Of a DNA stretch of 33,817 bases, positions 7,541-15,454 are shown in pieces. The notes under the pieces are model-generated. The model was not told the DNA's origin, did not search any database, and was given only the letters and a program-made list of their open reading frames with translations. Origin of the DNA: Nodosilinea sp. LEGE 07088 (GTDB lineage: Bacteria > Cyanobacteriota > Cyanobacteriia > Phormidesmidales > Phormidesmidaceae); contig NZ_JADEWX010000051.1 in NCBI RefSeq assembly GCF_015207395.1, positions 1 to 33,817 on the forward strand, read 5' to 3'. Positions within the stretch are counted from its first letter, which is position 1, and each line of letters begins with the position of its first letter. Both the position numbers and the translations under genes were made by a program.

Positions 7541-7705
7541 CTAGAGAATCTCAACGGATTCTGTAGAGGTATCGCCCTCAAAGGGCTGCACACCAATTTC
7601 GGGGTAGCTGTTGTCGTCGGGGCCAAAGATTCTGCCGATGGGCTCAGCAAAATACTGCATCAACCGATTAAAGTAGCCAAAAACAGAGAGTTTCAGACCT
7701 TGCAT
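7541..7705 (-). CDS. Small unknown protein, 54 residues
   Basis: From the ATG at 7705, which has a good ribosome site (GAGG, 8 bases upstream). The product starts MQGLKLSVFGYFNRLMQYFA and ends with an acidic tail (PFEGDTSTESVEIL). The middle EPIGRIFGPDDNSYPEIGVQ has a Pro/Gly turn and an Asp pair. An amphipathic first half could bind a membrane surface. The open frame reaches back to 7837, but the extra part has no coding look. It stands alone between the stress cluster and the TPR gene. I do not recognise a named family; it resembles small conserved cyanobacterial proteins of unknown function. Confidence 0.5.
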   Translation of the reverse strand: MQGLKLSVFGYFNRLMQYFAEPIGRIFGPDDNSYPEIGVQPFEGDTSTESVEIL

Positions 7706-7858
7706 GACTGGTACCTCGCGGCTAAAGGGATAAGTTGGCTTGTGTCTGTAGCAATGCGATCGCAGGAAATGTGGCGCTATCAAGGATCCAAGTAGTGTAA
7801 CCTGATACCTAAATCCTACGGGATCGCTCAGGGGCATCGCTTTCGAAGGTGATCATTC

Positions 7859-7888
7859 TTTACAGCGGTTGGCAAGTTGTAATATATA
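7859..7888 (+). promoter_or_regulatory. Candidate sigma-70-type promoter of the TPR-nei operon
   Basis: TTTACA at 7859-7864 and TATATA at 7883-7888 are 18 bp apart, about 45 bp before the TPR gene start. This is a match by eye only. Confidence 0.35.
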
Positions 7889-7933
7889 AGACGGTCTTGT
7901 TAACACCTGACTTAGCAGTAAGGAGAGTCTTTA

Positions 7934-9091
7934 GTGAAACGCAGTGACGCGGCGATCGCCATTTTGTGGGGCCTGTTGAGTAGCTTAGCCATTGTGCCTG
8001 GTGCCCAAGGGGCGATGCCATCTGGGCCGATAGGTGGCGATTTTGCGACTCTCGCTGCACCCTGGGTCGCGCAGAGCAGCCCTGGTCTCAGCGATGCCCA
8101 GCAAGAGCAAGTGGATGAACTACTGCGCCAGGGGCAAGATTTGGTGGAGGCAAAAGACTATGCTGGGGCGATTACCATTTACCAGCAGGCGGCGACCATT
8201 GACACCCAAAATCCACGCCTGTTTTCGGGTATTGGCTATCTCTACACCCAGCAAGAAAACTACGGCGAGGCGATCGCGGCCTATCGTCTGGCAATCGACC
8301 TCGATGAAGACAATCTGGCCTTTCGCTACGGGTTAGCTCACAGCGAATACCAAGCTGGTCAGCTCGATGCCGCCATCGATACCTATCGGGGCATTCTCGA
8401 GACCAACCCTCGCGAAATCAATGCCTACCTGGGTTTGGGCAGCATTTACCTTGAGCTCGGCAACTATGACGAGGCCCTGTCGAGCTACCAGAGCCTGACC
8501 CGCATCGCCCCTGGCAACGCCCAGGCCTACGAAGCCCTGGCTGCCCTCTATATCCAGCAAGAAGACTACGACCAGGCCCTCACTTACCTCAACCGGGGGT
8601 TACAGGCTACTCCCAACAATAGCGACCTCCACGTCAGCGTTGCCAATATCTACCTGCTTCAGAGCGACTACGACAGGGCCAAAGAAAATCTTCGCGAGGC
8701 CTTGCGGTTAGATGCCCGCAATCCCCAGGCCCAGTACCAAATGGGGTATGTGCTGTTTCAAGAGGGCGATCGCGAGGCGGCCTTTGACTACCTGCTGCGA
8801 TCGGTGCGCCTCGACCCAGATCTGGTGGCCGCCCACGCCCTGCTAGGCGAACTGCTGCTCGAGCGCGAGCAGTATCTGCAAGCGGTGCTCTCCTATCGCA
8901 AAGTGACCGACGCTCTCCCCGACGATCCGGCGGCCTTTTATAATCTCGGGCTGGCGCTCCATGGTCAGGGGCTAGAGGCGCAGGCTCTGTCAAACCTGGA
9001 GCTGGCGGCGATTTTGTACTCTCGCCAGGGCAATACTGAAGGGGCAGAACGGGCCCGCGAGCTGATGGCATTTTGGGGTTACGAACCGTAG
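7934..9091 (+). CDS. Secreted or periplasmic TPR-repeat protein
   Basis: 385 residues, GTG start with AAGGAG 8-13 bases upstream. The N-terminus (MKRSDAAIAILWGLLSSLAI then VPGAQGA) looks like a Sec signal peptide with cleavage near AQG. From about residue 50 the chain is a run of nine or so tetratricopeptide repeats, each with the W/L-G-Y-A-F-A-P pattern (for example YAGAITIYQQAATIDTQNP, YDEALSSYQSLTRIAPGNAQ). TPR solenoids bind partner proteins; no catalytic part is present. It is followed 3 bp later by the nei gene, so they share a transcript, though no functional link is evident. Confidence 0.9.
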   Translation: MKRSDAAIAILWGLLSSLAIVPGAQGAMPSGPIGGDFATLAAPWVAQSSPGLSDAQQEQVDELLRQGQDLVEAKDYAGAITIYQQAATIDTQNPRLFSGIGYLYTQQENYGEAIAAYRLAIDLDEDNLAFRYGLAHSEYQAGQLDAAIDTYRGILETNPREINAYLGLGSIYLELGNYDEALSSYQSLTRIAPGNAQAYEALAALYIQQEDYDQALTYLNRGLQATPNNSDLHVSVANIYLLQSDYDRAKENLREALRLDARNPQAQYQMGYVLFQEGDREAAFDYLLRSVRLDPDLVAAHALLGELLLEREQYLQAVLSYRKVTDALPDDPAAFYNLGLALHGQGLEAQALSNLELAAILYSRQGNTEGAERARELMAFWGYEP

Positions 9092-9094
9092 CCC

Positions 9095-9922
9095 ATGCCC
9101 GAAGGTCCCGAAATTCGCCGCGCCGCCGATCAGATTCACCGGGCGATCGCAGGTCACATCGCCAGCGATGTCTTTTTTGCCTTTGACCAGCTCAAACCCT
9201 ACGAGGATGAGCTGGTCGGTCGAATGATCACAGCGGTTACCCCCTACGGCAAAGCCTTAGTCACCAGCTTTGATCATGGTCTGGCGGTTTACAGCCACAA
9301 CCAGCTCTACGGCAAGTGGGTGACCTGCAAACCCAACGCCGTGCCTGCCACCAATCGCCAGCTCCGGTTTGCGGTGCATACCCCCAGTCGCTGGGCGCTA
9401 CTCTACAGCGCCTCAGAGATCGAAGTACTCCCGGTCGAGGCCATACCCGACCACCCCTACATTGCCAAGCTGGGCCCCGACACCCTCGATACCACCGTCA
9501 CCCCAGCCACAGTTGAGGCTCGCGCCCTCAGTGCGCCCTTTCGCCGCCGTCAGTTTGCCACCCTACTGCTCGACCAGGGCTTTTTGGGCGGCATGGGCAA
9601 CTACCTGCGCACCGAGATTCTCTACGTCGCCGGCATTTACCCCAGTCAGCGCCCCATTGACTGCACCCCCGAGCAAATTGCCGCCTTTGCCGCCGCTGCC
9701 CTGGCGCTGCCCCAGCAGTCGTACCGTCACCATGGCATTACCAACGACCTGGCCCTGGCTACCCAGCTCAAGCAGACCGGCCACCGCCGCCGCGACTACC
9801 GCCACTGGGCCTTTAGCCGCCAGGGCAAACCCTGCCATCGCTGTGGTGAAGCCATTGCCAAGCTGATGATTGGCGGCAGGCGTTGCTATATCTGCCCTCA
9901 ATGCCAGCCGTTAAACGAGTAG
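9095..9922 (+). CDS. nei: Endonuclease VIII (Fpg/Nei-family DNA glycosylase/AP lyase)
   Basis: 275 residues. The N-terminus MPEGPEIRRAADQIHRAI is the Nei signature: after Met removal the proline (Pro2 here) is the Schiff-base nucleophile and Glu3 is catalytic. Lys53 in PYGKALV is the third catalytic residue. A helix-two-turn-helix region includes FLGGMGNYLRTEILY. The C-terminal zinc finger is complete (Cys247, Cys250, Cys267, Cys270, spacing C-x2-C-x16-C-x2-C). The enzyme removes oxidised pyrimidines from DNA and nicks the backbone. Length is close to that of E. coli Nei. Fpg (MutM) would start with PELPEV, so Nei is preferred. Confidence 0.93.
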   Translation: MPEGPEIRRAADQIHRAIAGHIASDVFFAFDQLKPYEDELVGRMITAVTPYGKALVTSFDHGLAVYSHNQLYGKWVTCKPNAVPATNRQLRFAVHTPSRWALLYSASEIEVLPVEAIPDHPYIAKLGPDTLDTTVTPATVEARALSAPFRRRQFATLLLDQGFLGGMGNYLRTEILYVAGIYPSQRPIDCTPEQIAAFAAAALALPQQSYRHHGITNDLALATQLKQTGHRRRDYRHWAFSRQGKPCHRCGEAIAKLMIGGRRCYICPQCQPLNE

Positions 9923-9929
9923 TCTACGA

Positions 9930-11234
9930 TTAGCCGCTGGTAATGGAGAGCCCGTCTAATCGTACCGAGGGGGTATAGCAAGAACCGTTCCAGTCGGCGT
10001 CACTACCGAGCTCTACATGCTCCTTAAGCGCGGTGTAGATATTGCCCGCCACCATGGTGTCTTTGATTCGACCCACCAGTTCGCCCCGGTGAATGCGATA
10101 GCCTAGATCGATATTGACCGAAAAGTCCCCCGAGATGCCGGGCCCACCGCCCAAAATTTGATCGACTAAAATCCCTTCATCAATGGAGGCCATGAGCTCC
10201 GCCAGAGATTTTTGGCCGGGCCGAACCAGAGTGTTGTAGAGGCTGGGGGTAGGGTAGCTGCCCAAACCAGGGCGAAAGCCATTGCCGGTAGACCCGGCCC
10301 CCAGGGTGCGACCGACGGTGCGATCGCCATAAAACAGCTTGACCACTCCATCTTCAATAAAGACTAGCTTTTGGGTGGGGGTGCCTTCGTCGTCGAAGGG
10401 GCAGCTAAAGGGGCCCGCGTCGGGATCTTGTAAGAGGGTGATCTGGGTGTCGGTCATCTGCTCGCCCAGGGCATTGCTCCAGGGGGATGATCGCTCGATC
10501 ACCCGTTTGCCGCTGAGCGCCGACTGTAGTGTGCCCCACACCATATCGGCGGCCTTGGCCGTGAAAATGACCGGCAGCCGACCCGTCTTCACCGCTGCCG
10601 ACTGGTCGGCCCAGACCAGGCGCTTGAGTATTTGGTCAGCCAACCGATCATTATTGAGACTATCCCGCTGGGTTTGGCCATCGCTGACGCTCAAAAAGTC
10701 GTCGCCCCGAACCCAGTCGACTGACAGGTAGCTGCTCAGGGTGGCGTCGCTGTAGCGACAGTCGAGCCCCCGGGTGTTGAGAATGCGGGTAGTTTCGACA
10801 TCGCACTCGACATCTGCGCTGCAGATCACGTCGGGGTAGACGCGGCGAATGCGATCGATCATCGTCTGACCCCACTCGATCAGCTGCGCTACCGATACCT
10901 CTTGGCCCATATCGGGGTAGTGGCGGCTAATCCCCTCGACCAGGTCGATGGGTTCGGAGTCGTTGAGGGCGCTAATCGCCAGGGCTTTATCAACAATAGT
11001 GGCGGGGTCAACATTGCCGTAGGCCACCGCCAACCCGGGCCGACCGTTGACCCACAGCCGCAGGGCAGTACCCAAGGCCGCCGAGCTTTCGAGCTGTTTG
11101 AGGCGGTTGGCTTCAAAAAACACAGGGCGCGATCGCGATCGCGATTGCAAAACTTCCGCTGCTTCGGCTCCCCGCCCTAGGGCCAGATCGATGAGTTTCT
11201 CGGCTAGCGAATCGTCGGTCAGACCAGGCACCAT
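9930..11234 (-). CDS. TldD/PmbA-family metallopeptidase-like protein
   Basis: 434 residues. The start MVPGLTDDSLAEKLIDLALG, RGAEAAEVLQSRSRSRPVFF and EANRLKQLESS match the N-terminal domain of the TldD/PmbA family, which works in E. coli as a TldD-TldE (PmbA) heterodimer that degrades unfolded peptides and matures microcin B17. The C-terminal half has GAGSTGNGFRPG and the PmbA-like end VAGNIYTALKEHVELGSD. The TldD zinc motif HExxH is not seen, so this is the PmbA/TldE-type subunit or a non-catalytic paralogue. It converges on nei with a 7-bp gap. The ATG at 11234 lacks a clear ribosome site. Confidence 0.85.
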   Translation of the reverse strand: MVPGLTDDSLAEKLIDLALGRGAEAAEVLQSRSRSRPVFFEANRLKQLESSAALGTALRLWVNGRPGLAVAYGNVDPATIVDKALAISALNDSEPIDLVEGISRHYPDMGQEVSVAQLIEWGQTMIDRIRRVYPDVICSADVECDVETTRILNTRGLDCRYSDATLSSYLSVDWVRGDDFLSVSDGQTQRDSLNNDRLADQILKRLVWADQSAAVKTGRLPVIFTAKAADMVWGTLQSALSGKRVIERSSPWSNALGEQMTDTQITLLQDPDAGPFSCPFDDEGTPTQKLVFIEDGVVKLFYGDRTVGRTLGAGSTGNGFRPGLGSYPTPSLYNTLVRPGQKSLAELMASIDEGILVDQILGGGPGISGDFSVNIDLGYRIHRGELVGRIKDTMVAGNIYTALKEHVELGSDADWNGSCYTPSVRLDGLSITSG

Positions 11235-11431
11235 AGCAATTAGTGGGCGGGGGCAAAATAGATTCCCTTCATCTTCCCGGATTGCGGTACCTCTGCAAAG
11301 AGCGATCCCCGAGATCTTACAGACAAGCGGCGGGTAGAACCGTTGGTTCCCAGCACTACCTATTTGCCGAGGATTTTCGACCCTGGGGTCGCCTACAACC
11401 CCGATTCAACGGTAGAATAGCGAAACACTTT

Positions 11432-11518
11432 GGAGAGGTGGCAGAGTGGTTGAATGCGGCAGTCTCGAAAACTGCTTTGGGGTAACACCCAACGAGGGTT
11501 CGAATCCCTCCCTCTCCG
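11432..11518 (+). tRNA. tRNA-Ser (anticodon CGA)
   Basis: The acceptor arm GGAGAGG pairs with CCTCTCC (11511-11517), discriminator G at 11518. The anticodon stem GCAGT/ACTGC encloses CTCGAAA, with anticodon CGA at 11466-11468, which reads the serine codon UCG. A long variable arm (about 11476-11492) is typical of tRNA-Ser. The T-arm GAGGGTTCGAATCCCTC is canonical. CCA is not encoded. A -10-like TAGAAT lies at 11413-11418. The integrase gene that follows suggests that the 3' end serves as an attachment site. Confidence 0.97.
11497..11518 (+). other. Presumed attachment site (3' end of tRNA-Ser)
   Basis: Tyrosine recombinases of tRNA-borne elements usually recombine in the T-arm/acceptor 3' end, and the recombinase gene starts about 110 bp from here. 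I see no second copy of this segment in the window, so the far attachment site must lie beyond the right edge if it exists. Confidence 0.4.
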
Positions 11519-11625
11519 TTCAAACCATTGATATATAATAGGTTCAGGGTTCACTCACCTGAGCTATTTTGCGCTGATTGAGGGTGAGTATGGCCTAAAA
11601 CTTGGGCAATTTTTGGGCAATTTCC

Positions 11626-12732
11626 ATGAGCATTGAGCCTTTGGTCGCCGATGTGAACCAGCACCTAGAGCGGGTAGCCATCCGGGTGAGGGGTAAAAAG
11701 CTGTCTTTTCGAGGGACTTTTCCACCCAAACCAGGGGATGGTCGGGTTCCCAAGCACTATGAACTTGCTTCCGGTTGCAGCGCCACTCCCGCAGGGCTCA
11801 AGCTAGCAAAGGCTAAAGCTCAGGAAATTGACAGCCTGCTGGTAAGGGAGCGATTTGACTGGGAGCTTTTTCTCAAACCCAAGTCCAAGCCTGCTCAAAC
11901 GGTAGGTGATTGGATTCAGAAGTTTGAGGAAGACCACTGGGATAAAGTCCCGCAAGAGCCCTCTAAACTGAACTCTTACCATAAAGACTACCGGCTGAAG
12001 TTCAACCATCTGCCCGTTAATAAGCCCCTCTCACTAGATCTTCTGAAGCAAGTCATTCTGGAACGGACTCAGCCCGGCACGCGCAGCCGTAAAGGATATG
12101 CCATGGCCTACCGACGGTTAGCAGAATTCGCAGGCTTGCCGGATACCCGTGACCTAGGAGCGTTAGAGCGAGGTTACTCCTCTAAATCAGTTTCTCCTAG
12201 AGATTTGCCCAGTGATGAGGAAATTGCTGAAGCCAGGAGCAAGATGAGAACCCCTGGGTGGCTATGGGTGTACGACGTGCTAACCATCTATGGTTTGCGG
12301 CCCCATGAGGTGTTTAGGCTATCCACTGACCGGCTTGATGAAAGCCCTGCTCTTGTGGAAGTGCTAGAAGGTAAGACGGGCAGACGATTGGTGTTTCCCA
12401 TGACGGCAGATTTTTGGGAGTTTGACGCTAAAGCCGTTCAGCTACCCGCCGTTCAAGTTGAGGGTAAGAATAACAACCAACTGGGCATGAAAATTTCCCA
12501 GGAATTTAGGGAAGCCGGTGTGGGATTCCCTCCTTACAACCTTCGTCATGCCTACGCTCGCCGGGGATATGAGCAAGGCTTTCCCCCGGAGTTTTTAGCC
12601 CGGTCAATGGGGCATAGCTATGATGTCCACACCAAGGTCTACAAAGCTTGGCTTGGCGAGGATTCAGACCTCAAAATCTACAAAGCCGTCATTGTCAAAA
12701 CAGCTAAATTTTCCGCTGCTCCGGAGGAATAG
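11626..12732 (+). CDS. int: Tyrosine recombinase (integrase) at tRNA-Ser
   Basis: 368 residues from the ATG at 11626; the frame is open from 11602. The C-terminal catalytic domain carries Arg225 (YGLRPHEVFRL), Lys250 (LEGKTGRR), Arg307 within YNLRHAYARR (the usual HxxR with Tyr in place of the first His), His330 (MGHSYDVH) and nucleophile Tyr339 (HTKVYKAW). The middle part (about 90-170) resembles a SAM-like core-binding domain. It catalyses site-specific integration and excision. Position just after tRNA-Ser fits the usual layout. Its 3' end overlaps by 29 bp the convergent small HTH gene, which may encode its directionality factor. Confidence 0.9.
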   Translation: MSIEPLVADVNQHLERVAIRVRGKKLSFRGTFPPKPGDGRVPKHYELASGCSATPAGLKLAKAKAQEIDSLLVRERFDWELFLKPKSKPAQTVGDWIQKFEEDHWDKVPQEPSKLNSYHKDYRLKFNHLPVNKPLSLDLLKQVILERTQPGTRSRKGYAMAYRRLAEFAGLPDTRDLGALERGYSSKSVSPRDLPSDEEIAEARSKMRTPGWLWVYDVLTIYGLRPHEVFRLSTDRLDESPALVEVLEGKTGRRLVFPMTADFWEFDAKAVQLPAVQVEGKNNNQLGMKISQEFREAGVGFPPYNLRHAYARRGYEQGFPPEFLARSMGHSYDVHTKVYKAWLGEDSDLKIYKAVIVKTAKFSAAPEE

Positions 12733-13039
12733 CCAGCACCTGGTCGAACGCAGCGACATGAATCTGCCAGGTGGGTTGCCCAACCTCTGGATCCTGAATA
12801 TTTCTGTAGTGAATACCGTAGTTCACGTCTCCGCGTTTACCCAAAGAGCGCATCTTCTCGGCACGTTCAACTTCTACGAGGATGCGATCGCGGCTAATGC
12901 CCAGCAGTGCAGAGGCTTTGCCGGGAGAGAGCCATAGCCCTTTTATCCCGTAGGTTTCCAGCACGCGGTGCACCCATTGCTGCTGAGCTTCAAGTAGGGT
13001 GAGCCGCTTATCGAGTTCTGACAGGTTGAGTTTTGTCAT
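12704..13039 (-). CDS. Small HTH protein, possible excisionase
   Basis: 111 residues. An N-terminal coiled segment (LSELDKRLTLLEAQQQWVHR) is followed by a helix-turn-helix-like stretch WLSPGKASALLGISRDRILV (about 36-55), like the MerR/excisionase type that recognises DNA by 'S-x-G-x-A-S-A-L-L-G-I-S'. The C-terminal part contains YGIHYRNIQDPEVGQPTWQI, which could be a beta-hairpin. Last gene of the minus-strand operon that starts with the ParM-like gene, 26 bp after the 126-residue gene, and it overlaps the integrase 3' end. A role in excision or in regulating the operon is an inference from place and fold. Confidence 0.65.
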   Translation of the reverse strand: MTKLNLSELDKRLTLLEAQQQWVHRVLETYGIKGLWLSPGKASALLGISRDRILVEVERAEKMRSLGKRGDVNYGIHYRNIQDPEVGQPTWQIHVAAFDQVLAIPPEQRKI

Positions 13040-13065
13040 CGAGCCAAGACTCCAATGCCCCAGGG

Positions 13066-13446
13066 CTACTCCATCTCCAACCCAGGTTGCTGCTGCCGTC
13101 TCGGCCCCTGGCCCCGCCCAGCCACCCGCTGCATCGCCATCAGTACCGTCGATCGCACATACTGACTCATCGCCGCCGCCGGAGCCCCCTTCTGATGCAC
13201 TTGGTGCTGCACATACGGCCCCTGGTGCAGCACCCCCACCGCCGACTTCTGGGAATAGCCCGCCCGCAGCACCGCCTCCGCCACCGCATCGTCGAGCTTA
13301 ATCGCCGCCCAATCATTCGAGGCAAACTGCTGGTAAAGCATGGCGTAGTCCACCTCATCCCCAACCACTCGCTGGGCAAAGGTCAGATAGGCCTGCCGCG
13401 CCTGTGCCCCTACCTCCGTCGCCGGTTCCTTTGGCGTCAACTCCAT
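13066..13446 (-). CDS. Unknown element protein, 126 residues
   Basis: I do not recognise a named family. The product is soluble and mostly helical: MELTPKEPATEVGAQARQAY, LTFAQRVVGDEVDYAMLYQQ, ... AGYSQKSAVGVLHQGPYVQH, and ends in a basic tail (VAGRGQGPRRQQQPG). The segment GYSQKSAVGVLHQGP looks like a DNA-binding or relaxase-accessory helix pair, but this is weak. It follows the 180-residue gene by 12 bp in the ParM operon, so a part in partition or mobilization is the simplest guess. Confidence 0.6.
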   Translation of the reverse strand: MELTPKEPATEVGAQARQAYLTFAQRVVGDEVDYAMLYQQFASNDWAAIKLDDAVAEAVLRAGYSQKSAVGVLHQGPYVQHQVHQKGAPAAAMSQYVRSTVLMAMQRVAGRGQGPRRQQQPGLEME

Positions 13447-13458
13447 CGTCCTGGCCCC

Positions 13459-14001
13459 CTACGACATCAGATCTTTCGATGAGATGGATTCAAATTCCTT
13501 AAACATGTCCTGCTCGAACCCTACGGCCTCTTCCCCCGGCGGCACCAGCATGGGGTCGGTAGATGACACCCCCTCTGCGGGAGTTCGCGACGGCGTTGCC
13601 GGACGACCCAGCGCACCCGACCCCACATACCGCTGGAGCACCCGCTCCACCGTGCGCTCCAGGGCCACCTCCAACTCCGGCGTCACCCCCTCCGACTGGG
13701 GCAACTCCACCTCAAAGGTCTCCGCAATCAGCTCCATCTGCCGCTGCAACGTCATCAACGACTCCCGAGCCAACACCTTCAGTTCATCGTCATTGACCTG
13801 GCCCTGCATCTGAAAGGCAAACGGTCGCCAAAAGGCGGCGATCGCCTCCACCCCCTTCTGCTTGCCCATCTGGCTCGGCATCTTCGGGTTGTGCATCAGA
13901 TACTGAAACACCACCCCCAGGGCCGACTCCAGATCGACATTGAAGGAGAACAGGATCCGCTTGCGGTTTTGACGTTTATCGGGCTGAGACTTGGAAGCCA
14001 T
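13459..14001 (-). CDS. Unknown element protein, 180 residues, next to ParM-like gene
   Basis: A basic N-terminus (MASKSQPDKRQNRKRILFSF) is followed by NVDLESALGVVFQYLMHNPK, a long helical middle rich in Glu and Leu (about 70-125) and a Pro/Gly/Ser tail. It starts 26 bp after the ParM-like gene. In ParM-type partition systems the second gene usually encodes the DNA-binding adaptor (ParR), and a basic N-terminus followed by helices would suit that role. No ParR motif is seen, so this remains a guess. Confidence 0.6.
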   Translation of the reverse strand: MASKSQPDKRQNRKRILFSFNVDLESALGVVFQYLMHNPKMPSQMGKQKGVEAIAAFWRPFAFQMQGQVNDDELKVLARESLMTLQRQMELIAETFEVELPQSEGVTPELEVALERTVERVLQRYVGSGALGRPATPSRTPAEGVSSTDPMLVPPGEEAVGFEQDMFKEFESISSKDLMS

Positions 14002-14027
14002 AGGTTTTGTGACGTGCTCTCTAAACT

Positions 14028-15194
14028 CTAAACGGCGACGGAATCGAGCGTACCGATCAGCCCCCGAAACAGGCCATAGCTATCGGCCATGCGTAACGTC
14101 ATCGAGGGTATCTGCGCCGATTCGGGCAACCCTTGCACCAGCGCCTCCAGCCGCCGGGGACCACCCTCAGTAAACAGCACCCGCTGCGACAACCCCAGCT
14201 CGGTGAAGTAGGCGCTCAGCCGCGCCCTGAGAATCGATGACGCGCCACCGCTGATGATCACCTCGGTATTCACCGCTTCTAACTGCGGCATCACCTGGTC
14301 TTGCCAGTAGGTCAGCACCGCCTGCCAGTAGGTATCCAAACAGGCCGTCATCGGCTCACTAAAGTCAAACAACCGCCCCCGCGCTACCGAGAGCTGTTGG
14401 GGCTGGTTAGATGCGATCGCCGCCATCAGAAAACCATAGTCGGGCTGGGTCACCCCTGCCGATCGCGCCGCCTTCTCAAACATCGGCCAGAACCCCGGCC
14501 CATTTGAATTTGACCCCGCCGCCCGCAGCGAGCCGCCGTCAAAGCACAGCACCGACAGATTACGGTGCCCCATCATCACAATCAAGGTACGGCGCTGGTT
14601 GATATCTTGTCCCACCGCATCCAACTCACCCTTGCGGTTCAGATACAGCCCGAACCCCTCAGGGAAGGCCTGCATGGTCAACCCTATCTGCAACGGTTCA
14701 CCACGAAACCGAAATCCGCTCTGGCAAATCGCCTCCACCTGGGTGCGAATGGCATCGCGAGTGCCCAACTCCGTCAAGGGCAGTGCCAGCCACAGCACCG
14801 CTTCAAAAGAATTAGGCAGTGACTCCAGCTCCGCCGCCACCCCCAGCGCCGCCGCGATCTTATAGGCCGCCAGCTCAGACTTATTGGCGCGAATGCTGTT
14901 GGACTCCAAGCAGGTCTTCGCCGACTCTCCTACCAGCACCACCTGATCGCCTAGCTCCAGCCAGGCTGAATCTTGAGGGCGGGTACTGCCTCGAAACTGG
15001 GTTAGCACCGCTTGGGATAAATTGGGAGCAACTTCTGCACCCATCCACAACGGCAGCGTAGCCCCTCCCCCAACCCGATAGAACACCTTTGAGGCTGACG
15101 ATCCGAGGTCAGCCACCATCAAAACCGTTGGTTTCTCATTCAAAGCGTGCGGCATAGGCCGTTCCAAACGCGACATCCCTACCATAGACCACAT
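14028..15194 (-). CDS. ParM/StbA-like actin-fold ATPase (plasmid partition)
   Basis: 388 residues from the first ATG; starts at 15176 or 15155 are also possible. The actin-type phosphate-1 motif is MVADLGSSASKVFYRV (Asp29, Gly31, Ser32, Ser33), the phosphate-2 region is LIVMMGHRNLSVLCF (about 204-218) and the adenosine motif is VIISGGASS (313-320). Order and spacing match ParM/StbA/Alp proteins, which form filaments that push plasmid copies apart. First gene of a tight four-gene minus-strand operon. On an element sitting in the chromosome a partition gene is unexpected and suggests an extrachromosomal phase. Confidence 0.85.
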   Translation of the reverse strand: MWSMVGMSRLERPMPHALNEKPTVLMVADLGSSASKVFYRVGGGATLPLWMGAEVAPNLSQAVLTQFRGSTRPQDSAWLELGDQVVLVGESAKTCLESNSIRANKSELAAYKIAAALGVAAELESLPNSFEAVLWLALPLTELGTRDAIRTQVEAICQSGFRFRGEPLQIGLTMQAFPEGFGLYLNRKGELDAVGQDINQRRTLIVMMGHRNLSVLCFDGGSLRAAGSNSNGPGFWPMFEKAARSAGVTQPDYGFLMAAIASNQPQQLSVARGRLFDFSEPMTACLDTYWQAVLTYWQDQVMPQLEAVNTEVIISGGASSILRARLSAYFTELGLSQRVLFTEGGPRRLEALVQGLPESAQIPSMTLRMADSYGLFRGLIGTLDSVAV

Positions 15195-15454
15195 TTACAG
15201 AAACGGGAATATATGGGATGTCAATATTCGTAAATTTAGCCCAAAATCACAAAATAGGGATAGTATGGGAATTGAATTTTGGATCATGTATCCGAGTGCT
15301 TCGCCCCTCTCGGGGGCTTCGCGGAGAGGCCACACAGTACGCCAGGGTTTTGGCAAAAACCGGGCAACGGCCCTCCCCTCAGGGTTTCTACCATTTTTGA
15401 AGACGCTATTGCTTTCGCTCCAGGGTGGCGTCATCTTTTTAACCTCAGCTATCC
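15195..15454. other. Divergent intergenic region with hairpins; candidate oriT and promoters
   Basis: About 260 bp between the divergent ParM-like and relaxase genes. It has overlapping inverted repeats: GCCCC-TCTCG-GGGGC at 15303-15317, CCTCTC...GAGAGG at 15306-15329, and GGTTTT-GGCA-AAAACC at 15346-15361. The left part is A/T-rich (15200-15290). In MobF systems oriT usually lies next to the relaxase gene, so this region is the best candidate. The nic site cannot be told by eye. Confidence 0.4.

Noticed and set aside
12999-13813. Pro/Ser/His-rich plus-strand frames opposite the ParM operon
   Set aside because: Low-complexity shadows of the minus-strand genes, which form a tight operon with plausible starts.
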